A program made the translations under genes and the position numbers. From assembly GCF_001544535.1 (NCBI RefSeq), contig NZ_FCON02000072.1:1-39739 (forward strand): DNA of 39,739 bases, in the 5' to 3' direction. The stretch's first letter is position 1; every line of letters begins with the position of its first letter. This document shows, piece by piece, positions 22,483 through 30,749 of the stretch. Below the pieces are notes generated by a model that made no database searches, was not told the DNA's origin, and was given only the letters and a program-made list of their open reading frames with translations. This DNA comes from Caballeronia choica (GTDB taxonomy: Bacteria > Pseudomonadota > Gammaproteobacteria > Burkholderiales > Burkholderiaceae).

Positions 22483-25400
22483 TCAGTTGGACAGCGAAAG
22501 GTAAGGCGAGACGAGCGGATTGGGCGGGAACGGCGACAGTCCCGATTGCTTCGTAAAGCTATACCGGACATACACCGCAGCCAGCCATTCGCGATACTGA
22601 TACGCGTTGCCGAATGCTGCCGTCGCACCGAATGCGAGCTGCGGCGCGAGCTGGTATTCGCCCGTCGCGTTGAGCGAATACGACACGCCCGTCTTGCTCT
22701 GCTCCGGATAGACCGCGCCGGCATCGGGCGCGAGTCCGGTGCGCGCGAAGATCGCCTGATAATTGCTTTCGGTCGGGAAATAGTTCGACTGGTCGAGCCG
22801 GTAATGCTGCACGCCGATCGAAGCCTTCAGGTCGTAGGTGAAGAGGCCGGTGCGCCCCATGTACTCGACCGGGAAGTTCAGGATCATGTACTGCTGCGGG
22901 CTGAAGTATCCGCCCTGGCCGTAGGTGAAGTAGGAAAGGTTCTTGTTGTAGTGCATCAGCGTGGTGTTCGCGCCGATGGTCAGGGTCTGGTCCGCGTCCT
23001 TGATCACGCGCGTGTAGATGCCGCCGCCGCCCTTGACCGCGTTGTTGCTCGCGACGTTATGGCCGTCGAGATACTGGAACGTCGCGTTCATGTAGACGCC
23101 GCTCGTGCCGTCGTCCCAGCCGAGGTCGCCGCGCACGCCGTTCGACGTCACGCCGCCCCATTCGAGGCCCGCGAGGTTATCGCGCGCGCCGGCATACGAG
23201 AGCAAGCTGTCGGTGACCGCGCGCCGGGCGACGGCGACCGAGTACGAGACTTTGTCCGTGATGCCGTTCTGATACTGCACGCCACCGACGACGGTCGTCT
23301 CGCGAAAGCCGAGCGGCGTCGAGCCGACATCTCCCTTGATGTTGCGGTTTTCGTATCCCACCGACAAGCCGACACCGGTTGCCGTCTGCGAGCCGTACTG
23401 GTTCGAGACCGGCGTGAGCGCCGCGCTCGCGCCCGAGCCGAAGCGCGCAAGCGTCTGCGTGTCGGCGGCTGCCGTGCCGGCATCGAGCGTGACGGGCGTC
23501 ACGCGCACGACGATGTGGCCGTTGCCCGCCTTGATACGGCCTTCGATCGGCGCTTCGATGTCGGTCAGGTTCGACAGGCCGTCCTCGCCATTGCGATTGC
23601 GAAACACGATGCCCGCCGAGACGGTGCTCGCCTGCTCGCGTTCGATCTGCGCGAGCTCGTCGGCGACGCTCTGTGTCTGCGCGCTGGCGACGGCGGCGGG
23701 CGACGGCTGGCCTGCGCCCTGGGGCGCCGGGTTGTACGGCTGGGCGTAGCCTGCCGGCGGCTGCGGGATGTATGGAACCTGCGCGTAGGGCTGCTGTTGT
23801 GGGTAGGGCGCCTGAGGCATGTACGGCTGTTGCGGGGCGTAGTACGGCTGCTGCTGCGCGTACTGCGTTTGCTGCGGGTAAAGCGCTTGCTGAGGATAAG
23901 GCGCTTGCTGCGGATAGGGCGCTTGCTGCGGATAAGGCGCTTGCTGCGGATAAGGCGCCGCGTACTGATTCGACGCCTGCGCGGCGCGTCCCGAGGCCTG
24001 CTTTTTACTCGTCGACCGTTTCGAGCTGGTTGCGGGCAGCGGCGTTTCCCCCGCGTAAGCCTGTGCATCGCGCGCCGCCGGCGACATCGGCCATGGCGTG
24101 CTCACGTATCCGTTCTGCTCGGGGTAAGGCGCCGGCGCCTGCTGATACCCCTGTGCAGGATAAGCCGCCGGCGCCTGCTGATACCCCTGCGAAGGATACC
24201 CACCCGGCACGGACTGTCCCGGATACGGTTGCAACGGCGCGGCGGCGGGCGCACCCGACTGGCCCGAGCCGGCCATATCGGGACCGTAGCCGCCGCTGGC
24301 GGCCACCGGACGCGGCGCACCGGACGGCGCGCCCGGCGTCATATAAGGCGCGACATAAGGCGCGACATAAGGCGCGGGCTGGGAGGGCGGCAGATAGTTC
24401 GGCACGGCTTGTGTCGGAGAAGTTGACGGCTGGAACGGAGCCGAGGCATTGGGCGTCGTGGCCGTATCGATGGCTGTCTTGCCTTCGAACGGATTGGTGC
24501 CGGGCAGCGGCGAAGAGCCGATGCGCTGCATCGCGGTTTCCCAGCCGCGCGGCACGTTGCCCGGCGTGCCGGCTTTACCGGTCGCGGTCGGCGCAAGCGG
24601 CGTGTTGGCCGCGACGAGCGAGCGCTGCAAGTACTGCGCGGCGAGACTCAACTTGCCCTCCGCGCGATACATCCGGCCCACGGTGGCGAGCGCGCGCGGA
24701 TCGCCGGGCGCGGTCTGCAGCGCCTGATTCGCCAGCGACTCGGCATACCTATAGTCCCGCGCGCCCGTCGCGGCGGAAATCGCGGCGAGTTGCAGGTCGA
24801 GGTCGTCGGGACGGCGGGCCAGCGCCGCCCGATAACTCCTGAGCGCGCTGTTGTCGTCGCCGGCGGAGGTGTAGAGACGCCCGAGCGCCGCCTGCAGGTC
24901 CGGGTTGTCCGGCATCGCGGCGAGCCACGGCGCGATCACGTCGTAGGCGGACGCGAGGTCGCCGCGCTGGCGCACCGTATCGCATTGCTTGATGACGATC
25001 GCGAGATTCAGGTTGCCGAAATCGGTGCGTTGTTGCGGCGTGAGCGGCATCGACGCAAGCCGGCGCATCACCGAGCCCAGTTCGGCGTCCTGCTGCGTCT
25101 GCGACAGGATGCCCGCGTATTGCAGCAGCAAGCCGGGATCGTTGGGCGCACCGGCCATCGCGCCGCGCACGAGCGACAGCGCGCGGCCCTGGTCGCCCGC
25201 TGCCAGATACGCCGACGCCAGCGCGCCGATCAGCTCAGGCGATCCATACGCGACCGGCTCCGCCGCCTGCAACGTCGCGAAGGCCTGCTGGCGCTGGCCG
25301 GCGCGGGCCTGGCGCACGGCCAGGTCAGCCTGTTGATGCACCCACAGCCGATGCTGGAGCGCGGTCATCGCGGTGGTCCGCTGCGCGACCGGAATCCGCT

Positions 25401-27093
25401 CCAGTTGCGCGAGACCCGCCGACCAGTCCTGCGTCTCGGCCGAGAGCAGCGCGCTCGCGTAGAGCGCGTCGGTCATGTCGGGATGGGTCGCGAGCAGGCC
25501 GTCCATCATGCTGCGCGCGTTTGCCACCGCGCCTTGCCGCACGTAGATGCGCGCCAGGTCGAGCCGCAGCCACGGGTCGTCGGGATTGTTCAAAAGCGCG
25601 TCTTCGAAGAGACTGCGCGCGCTGCCGAGATCGCCGCGCGCTTCGGCGGCGCGCGCCTGCGCGGCTTGCGCCTCGCCGCGCAGCTTGTTGATGCCGCCCG
25701 CCTTGGCCTGTTGCTCGGCGTTGAGCCGGTTCGCGAATTCGAGCGCTTCGTCGCCGCGACCTTGCGCGGCCAGCGCGCCGACAAGTCCGCGGATCGCGTC
25801 GGGATTGTCGGCCTGACGGCGCAGTGCCATCCGGTACGCCGCCTCCGCGCCGCGCGCGTCGCCGCTTGCGAGCAGCGTCTCGCCGAGCAGCGTCTGCGCC
25901 GTGACGTCCGACGGATTCACTGCGATCGCGCGTTCGAGCAGCGCCTTGGCTTTCGCGTTGTCGCCGTTGCTGCGCGCGCCAATCGCTTCGCTCGTGTAGG
26001 TCCAGTAGGTCGCGCTGGTCAGCGCATCTTTCCAGCGCGCGGGATTGCCCGCCCGCGACGCGCGTTCGAGATAGGTGCGCGCCTCGGCAAACCGCTCCTG
26101 CTTGAGCGCCGCGATGCCCATGCCGCCGAGCGCATCGGCGTCGTTCGGGCTCGACACCAGCACCGATGAAAACTTCGCGCGCGCCGTCACGAGGTCGCCG
26201 CGATCGAGCGCGGCGAAGCCCTCGGCGACGGTGCGACCGCGCGCATCGACCACCGCGTCGGCCTGCGCGCGTTCGCGGGCGGCCTTGTCCTGCTGCACCA
26301 TCGAATCGAAGCGGGCCTGGACGGCGGCATCGTTCGGCGACACTTGCAGATACGCCTGATAGAGCGGCGCGTCGGAGGCGCGGGCGCCCAGCCACAGCAG
26401 CGCTTGCCGCCAGCTTTTCTTCGCCTGCGCGCCGACCGTGTTGTCGCTCGACAACTGCGCGAGACGGGCGATGCCATCGCGCCGCGTCGTATCGCGGTAA
26501 GTCAGGTGCTGCGCATAGGCGAGCGCGTAGCGCGGGTCGTCGGGGTTCTGGCGCGCGAGCTGTTCCAGCCCGCGCCGCGCTTCGTCCCAGCCTTGCGGCG
26601 TGGCGGCGAGCGCCTGGTAATACTCGAGCTGGAGCGCGGGCGTCGCGGGCTTGCCTTCGAGCGCGCGCTTGTACTCCTGCACCGCCGACGCGTTTTGCCC
26701 GCTCTGCGCGAGGCGTCGCGCGTCATTCACGTTCTGGTCGCGCGAACTGGTTTCGCCGAGGCGCCGCCCGAGTTCGTCGATGCTCGGATAATCCGGCGCG
26801 ACTTCCCGCAGCCGCGCGAGATATTGCTGCGCGCCGCTGCCGTCCTTGCGGTCGGCGAGCACCATGCCCATGCCGAACAGCGCATCGGGCTGCTTCGGAT
26901 CGATGCGCAGCACCTTCTGCCACGCCTGCTCGGCGAGGTCGCCGCGCTTGTGCGCCTGCCAGTACTTGCCCTGGTCGATGAGCACGTTGAGCGGATCGGT
27001 CGCGGCCTGCGCGAAGACGATGGCCGGTGCCTGCGCGGCGAAGGCCGTCGCGAGACCGAGCGCGAGCGCGCGTTTTTTTGCGCGAATCAGCAT
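22483..27093 (-). CDS. bcsC: Cellulose synthase outer-membrane export subunit BcsC with an extended Pro/Gln/Tyr-rich linker
   Basis: The 1536-residue protein takes the glucan across the periplasm and outer membrane. After a signal peptide (MLIRAKKRALALGLATAFAA, then FAQA), a long tetratricopeptide superhelix runs to about residue 850 (WQKVLRIDPKQPDALFGMG; LLERAIAVNPSDVTAQTLLG). The BCSC_C beta-barrel occupies about 1150-1536 (SAGIVFRNRNGEDGLSNLTD; LAAVYVRYSFTKQ). Between them lie about 290 residues of Pro, Gln, Tyr, Ala and Gly, including APYVAPYVAPYM, two YQQAPA units and a run of APYPQQ repeats. Family members are usually about 1150-1350 residues, and the linker accounts for the excess. The ATG lies inside the end of bcsZ, so the two are coupled. 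It is the last gene of the operon. Confidence 0.95.
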   Translation of the reverse strand: MLIRAKKRALALGLATAFAAQAPAIVFAQAATDPLNVLIDQGKYWQAHKRGDLAEQAWQKVLRIDPKQPDALFGMGMVLADRKDGSGAQQYLARLREVAPDYPSIDELGRRLGETSSRDQNVNDARRLAQSGQNASAVQEYKRALEGKPATPALQLEYYQALAATPQGWDEARRGLEQLARQNPDDPRYALAYAQHLTYRDTTRRDGIARLAQLSSDNTVGAQAKKSWRQALLWLGARASDAPLYQAYLQVSPNDAAVQARFDSMVQQDKAARERAQADAVVDARGRTVAEGFAALDRGDLVTARAKFSSVLVSSPNDADALGGMGIAALKQERFAEARTYLERASRAGNPARWKDALTSATYWTYTSEAIGARSNGDNAKAKALLERAIAVNPSDVTAQTLLGETLLASGDARGAEAAYRMALRRQADNPDAIRGLVGALAAQGRGDEALEFANRLNAEQQAKAGGINKLRGEAQAAQARAAEARGDLGSARSLFEDALLNNPDDPWLRLDLARIYVRQGAVANARSMMDGLLATHPDMTDALYASALLSAETQDWSAGLAQLERIPVAQRTTAMTALQHRLWVHQQADLAVRQARAGQRQQAFATLQAAEPVAYGSPELIGALASAYLAAGDQGRALSLVRGAMAGAPNDPGLLLQYAGILSQTQQDAELGSVMRRLASMPLTPQQRTDFGNLNLAIVIKQCDTVRQRGDLASAYDVIAPWLAAMPDNPDLQAALGRLYTSAGDDNSALRSYRAALARRPDDLDLQLAAISAATGARDYRYAESLANQALQTAPGDPRALATVGRMYRAEGKLSLAAQYLQRSLVAANTPLAPTATGKAGTPGNVPRGWETAMQRIGSSPLPGTNPFEGKTAIDTATTPNASAPFQPSTSPTQAVPNYLPPSQPAPYVAPYVAPYMTPGAPSGAPRPVAASGGYGPDMAGSGQSGAPAAAPLQPYPGQSVPGGYPSQGYQQAPAAYPAQGYQQAPAPYPEQNGYVSTPWPMSPAARDAQAYAGETPLPATSSKRSTSKKQASGRAAQASNQYAAPYPQQAPYPQQAPYPQQAPYPQQALYPQQTQYAQQQPYYAPQQPYMPQAPYPQQQPYAQVPYIPQPPAGYAQPYNPAPQGAGQPSPAAVASAQTQSVADELAQIEREQASTVSAGIVFRNRNGEDGLSNLTDIEAPIEGRIKAGNGHIVVRVTPVTLDAGTAAADTQTLARFGSGASAALTPVSNQYGSQTATGVGLSVGYENRNIKGDVGSTPLGFRETTVVGGVQYQNGITDKVSYSVAVARRAVTDSLLSYAGARDNLAGLEWGGVTSNGVRGDLGWDDGTSGVYMNATFQYLDGHNVASNNAVKGGGGIYTRVIKDADQTLTIGANTTLMHYNKNLSYFTYGQGGYFSPQQYMILNFPVEYMGRTGLFTYDLKASIGVQHYRLDQSNYFPTESNYQAIFARTGLAPDAGAVYPEQSKTGVSYSLNATGEYQLAPQLAFGATAAFGNAYQYREWLAAVYVRYSFTKQSGLSPFPPNPLVSPYLSLSN
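23865..23954 (-). repeat. 18-bp tandem repeats within bcsC encoding APYPQQ-type units
   Basis: Five 18-bp units, based on GCGCTTGCTGCGGATAAG on the plus strand, run in frame; the three at 23901-23954 are nearly identical. Two further arrays lie in the same linker: two 39-bp units at about 24124-24197 (YQQAPA) and three 12-bp units at about 24340-24375 (APYV). Copy number could vary by slippage without breaking the frame. Confidence 0.85.
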
Positions 27094-28241
27094 GCGCTTC
27101 TCCAGCTTGGCACGAGGCGGCCGGCTTCGTCGAAACGATAGCGGCCGTCGATGAATCCAGTGCCGAACAAGCCCAGCACACGATCGTAGTAGACAGGGTC
27201 GCGCCCGGCGCCTTGCGGCGGCGCGTCGAGCGCGGCGAGATGGGTGCGGGCGAGGCCGAGCGCGCGGTCGTCGCCCAGGGCCTTGAAGTACGGCGCGAGC
27301 GCGGCCCAGTAGCTGAGCGGGCCAACGCCGGTGGCCGTGCCGCTCGTCGAGGCGACGCGCTCCGGCGGGAACCCGGTCTGCGCGACGCTCTGGCGCATTC
27401 CGCCGAGCGCGCCGAGCCACGGCTTCGCGAGCGGGTCCGCCGATGCCGCGAGCCCCGCCCACAGATAGACGCGGATGGCGTCATAGCTGCCGGTGTCGCC
27501 GTTCTTCGGATCGACGACGAACTGGCCGTCCTTGAACGCCGCCCAGTCGGGCGCGTAGCCGTGCGGCGAAGTCGTCCTGATGAGCTTGTAGGCGTTCTCG
27601 GCGAGACGCGCCCATGGGCCGCCGGGTGCGTCGTGCGCGAGCGCGCGCAGGACGGGGAGCGGCAGATAGCTCGGATTCAGGCGCGTGACATCGCCCACTT
27701 TGAAACCTTGCGGACCGGGCAGCAGCATCGGCCCGAGGCCCGGCAGGTCGACGACTTCCTGCTTCACGATCTGCGCGGCGAGCGCGGTTCCGAGTTGCGT
27801 AAACGCCGGCTCCTTCCACAAGCGCCCGGCCTGAAGCAGATCGTAGGCGATCCACAGGTCCGAGTCGGACGCCGAATTCGGGTCCAGCACGCCGAACGAG
27901 CCGTCGGGCTTCTTGCCCCACTGCCACGCGGGCAGCCGCGCGTTTTGCGCGTCGAACTGGTTGGCCGCGAGGTTGGCACGCGTCCAGTTCAACAGTCGCT
28001 CGAACGTCGCGCGGTCGTTGGCGACGAGCGCGAAGAACATGCCGTATGACTGTCCTTCGGACGTCGTCTGCTGCGCGGGCGTCGAGTAGTCGATCACGCG
28101 GCCGTCCGCCTGCACGAAACGCTCGACGAACGTGCGATACGGCGCCCAGTCACCCTGGCCCTGACACTGGGCGGCGTTCGCGCTATTGCCGGCCAGCATC
28201 ATCGCGGCCGCGATCGTCGTCACGGAAATGGCATGCCGCAT
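27087..28241 (-). CDS. bcsZ: Periplasmic cellulase BcsZ (GH8 endo-1,4-beta-glucanase)
   Basis: The 384-residue enzyme cuts beta-1,4-glucan in the periplasm and is needed for normal cellulose output. A signal peptide spans residues 1 to about 23 (MRHAISVTTIAAAMMLAGNS, then ANA). The mature part is a GH8 barrel: E62 in TTSEGQSYGMFFAL is the expected general acid, DPNSASDSDLWIAYDLL near 120 lines the cleft, and the Asp in GSYDAIRVYLW is the expected base region. Length matches E. coli BcsZ closely. The ATG follows one base after the bcsB stop and the TGA overlaps bcsC, so its translation is coupled on both sides. Confidence 0.96.
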   Translation of the reverse strand: MRHAISVTTIAAAMMLAGNSANAAQCQGQGDWAPYRTFVERFVQADGRVIDYSTPAQQTTSEGQSYGMFFALVANDRATFERLLNWTRANLAANQFDAQNARLPAWQWGKKPDGSFGVLDPNSASDSDLWIAYDLLQAGRLWKEPAFTQLGTALAAQIVKQEVVDLPGLGPMLLPGPQGFKVGDVTRLNPSYLPLPVLRALAHDAPGGPWARLAENAYKLIRTTSPHGYAPDWAAFKDGQFVVDPKNGDTGSYDAIRVYLWAGLAASADPLAKPWLGALGGMRQSVAQTGFPPERVASTSGTATGVGPLSYWAALAPYFKALGDDRALGLARTHLAALDAPPQGAGRDPVYYDRVLGLFGTGFIDGRYRFDEAGRLVPSWRSAC

Positions 28242-28242
28242 G

Positions 28243-30747
28243 TCAGTCCCTCAGGCGGCGTGCGGCGATCGCCCGCAGCGCACGATAGAACAGCGCGGCG
28301 ATGATCAGCGCGGCGGCGAGGCCCGAGAGCACCAGCAGAAGCGGATGCGACGACAGCGCCCATTGCATGTAGTGCATCGGCGACAAATGGCCGACGTAGT
28401 ACGCCTCGCCATTCGACGTTACGGTGACGGTGCGTCCGTGGATCACCGCCATCGCGCCCTGGATGTCGGGCAGCAGGTCGTTGTCGAGGAGCGCGGCGCT
28501 CAGGTCGGCATCCGACTGCCCCGCCGCGCTGACCAGCGCGACCGCGCTCTTGCCCTGCTTGAGCGGCGATTCGAAGCCGGTGATGAGCGCATCGCCGCTC
28601 GAACTGACGAGCGACAGGTCCGCCCGCGCCGGCGATCGTTCGACGCCATGCGGGCCATGCCACCAGTCGACGACCTTGTACGCGACGTCGGTCAACTGGA
28701 AAGTGCGCGCATCGCCGTCGCCGGAAAAGGGCATCGACTTGGCCCAGCGCTGCAACAGCGGCTGGCGTCCGGGCGAGCCGAGGATCAGCAGGTCCTTGTC
28801 CGCGAACTGGTCGACCTGGTCGGCGGACGCGACCGTCACGCCTGTCGCGGGATAACCCGTCGATGCGCCCATGCGGCCCATTTCCAGCAGGAACAGGCTG
28901 TAGTCGGCGGAGCCGGCGTCGTTCGGCAGGATCACGGCCGTCTGCGACAGGTCGGCCATGCGCGTGAACGGGAAACCGCCGTTGGCGAACGCGGCCAGGT
29001 CGGGCAGCGCCATGTAGTGCGGGAAGCTGGATACGTCGATGGTCGAGTTCGGATCGATCGCGCCGACGACGTTGTCGAGCACGCGTCCCGTGCATTCGCC
29101 GGTCTTCGGGATGTCGTAGTAGAAGTGCAGGCGCAACTGCGCGCGCGGCGTGAGCAGGAGTGGCGGCAGGTAGATTTCGCGGCGCGCGGCGACGGTGCGG
29201 TCGGGCATCACGCGGCTGAAGTACTGGCCGAGATCGAACGTCGACGACGACACCGCCGGAATCCGCAGCGACTGCACGAAGCCATTGTTGACGCTGATGT
29301 TCAGCGACGAACGATCCGGCGCCGGCCGCACGGTGTAGCGATAGGCGAGATCGATCGGCACGCCCTTCGTCTGCCACATGAAGAGGTCGGGCGGCACGCG
29401 CAGGTTCACGCGCACGGCATCGGCGTCGTAGCCGGAGACGGTCAGGTCGCGCGCTTCCGCCAGTTCGCCGAAGCGCACCGGGCGGTCGGTCGGCAGCCAG
29501 TTCGGGGCGTCGTAGGGGCGGCGCGGCTGGAGGTCGGTGAGCTGCGTGATCGTCGCGCTATTGCCCGAGAGGGTGTTCTGGCCCATGCCGAGCGCGCGCG
29601 CGGCGGTTTTCAGTTCGGCGTCGTTGCGCCCGAGCACGAGCAGGAACCGCCCGCGCGCAGGCGCCTCGCGATCGACGACGGCAATCGTCGGCCCCGACAC
29701 CGGCGGGATATTGACGCCGGCCGGACGCGCATCGGAGGTCGCGAAGATGACGGCGTTGCCCGCGAGCGGCGCGTTGTCGATCTGCGCGGGGAACACGGCG
29801 CCGCGATACCCGGCGAGCGAGCCGAACCACGATGCGACCGCACCCGCCGCTTCGAGCGTCTGCGCGCTCGGCTTCTGCGCGAACACGAAAGGCAGTTCGA
29901 GCCGGCGCACGTCACGCCGGTCGAAGAACGGCTGCGGCAGCGCGGCGAGATCGGGCTTGCTGGCGAGAAACGCATAGGTCAGGTCGAGCGAACTCGCGTT
30001 GCTGACCGTCGCCCACAGCGACGAACTCGACGGGTCCTCGCATTGCTGCGTGTAATGCCCGATGAGTTGCACGTTCAGGTGATTGAACTCGGTGATGAAA
30101 CGCGGATCGATCGACACGTCGCGCGCGACGAGCGTGCCCGCCTGATCGCGCGGCACCGGCAGCGTGGCCGCGACTTCGCCGTTGATCATCACCTTCAGCT
30201 GCGAGACGGACGGCAGGAGCGCCGGCGAATAGCTGTAGATCAGATGCAGCACGGCGGCGGTCACGACCTCGTCGCCGCGCACCGAGAAGGGCACGCCGTT
30301 CTGGCCGTCGGTGCCGCGCAGTTGCAGCGGATCGAGCGCGCCGAGATCGGCGAACGAGAGCGTCTGGCGGCGCCCGCCCGGCACCAGCGTGCCCGGATCG
30401 GCCGTGGTCGGCGTCCGCGCGTTAAGCGGCTTCGACGGGTTGCCAGAGAACGCGGGCACCGGCATCGCCAGCGCGGGCTGGGGGATCGTGTTCGGATTCA
30501 GCAGCACAGCCGGGCTCGGCGCCGGCACGGAACCAACTCCAGTCGCGATTTCGGTGCCTGCGGGCGCGCCGCCCGGCGCCGCGGCAGCAGTCGCCGCCGC
30601 CGTTGCAGCTGCCGCGAGCGGCGCCGCGAACGCGGTCTGCAAGGCCATCCACACTGCCAGGACTCGCCCGAGAGGCTTATCGCAAAAACGTGGCGTGCGC
30701 TCGCCTCGTATGTTATCCACGCGCAACTTCGACATGCCTTTGCCCAT
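28243..30747 (-). CDS. bcsB: Cellulose synthase periplasmic subunit BcsB
   Basis: The 834-residue protein is the periplasmic, membrane-anchored partner of BcsA and guides the nascent glucan. The N-terminus is basic, followed by a hydrophobic signal segment (GRVLAVWMALQTAFAAPLAA) and a run of Ala and Thr. The body contains the jelly-roll/flavodoxin-like repeats of the family (FSVRGDEVVTAAVLHLIYSY; LNVQLIGHYTQQCEDPSSSS; CTGRVLDNVVGAIDPNSTID). The C-terminus has one membrane helix (HPLLLVLSGLAAALIIAALF) followed by a basic tail. The ATG at 30747 lies 2 bases after the bcsA stop; an in-frame ATG at 30735 is an alternative, as neither has a strong ribosome binding site. A longer frame to 31155 overlaps bcsA and is rejected. 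Confidence 0.95.
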   Translation of the reverse strand: MGKGMSKLRVDNIRGERTPRFCDKPLGRVLAVWMALQTAFAAPLAAAATAAATAAAAPGGAPAGTEIATGVGSVPAPSPAVLLNPNTIPQPALAMPVPAFSGNPSKPLNARTPTTADPGTLVPGGRRQTLSFADLGALDPLQLRGTDGQNGVPFSVRGDEVVTAAVLHLIYSYSPALLPSVSQLKVMINGEVAATLPVPRDQAGTLVARDVSIDPRFITEFNHLNVQLIGHYTQQCEDPSSSSLWATVSNASSLDLTYAFLASKPDLAALPQPFFDRRDVRRLELPFVFAQKPSAQTLEAAGAVASWFGSLAGYRGAVFPAQIDNAPLAGNAVIFATSDARPAGVNIPPVSGPTIAVVDREAPARGRFLLVLGRNDAELKTAARALGMGQNTLSGNSATITQLTDLQPRRPYDAPNWLPTDRPVRFGELAEARDLTVSGYDADAVRVNLRVPPDLFMWQTKGVPIDLAYRYTVRPAPDRSSLNISVNNGFVQSLRIPAVSSSTFDLGQYFSRVMPDRTVAARREIYLPPLLLTPRAQLRLHFYYDIPKTGECTGRVLDNVVGAIDPNSTIDVSSFPHYMALPDLAAFANGGFPFTRMADLSQTAVILPNDAGSADYSLFLLEMGRMGASTGYPATGVTVASADQVDQFADKDLLILGSPGRQPLLQRWAKSMPFSGDGDARTFQLTDVAYKVVDWWHGPHGVERSPARADLSLVSSSGDALITGFESPLKQGKSAVALVSAAGQSDADLSAALLDNDLLPDIQGAMAVIHGRTVTVTSNGEAYYVGHLSPMHYMQWALSSHPLLLVLSGLAAALIIAALFYRALRAIAARRLRD

Positions 30748-30749
30748 TT

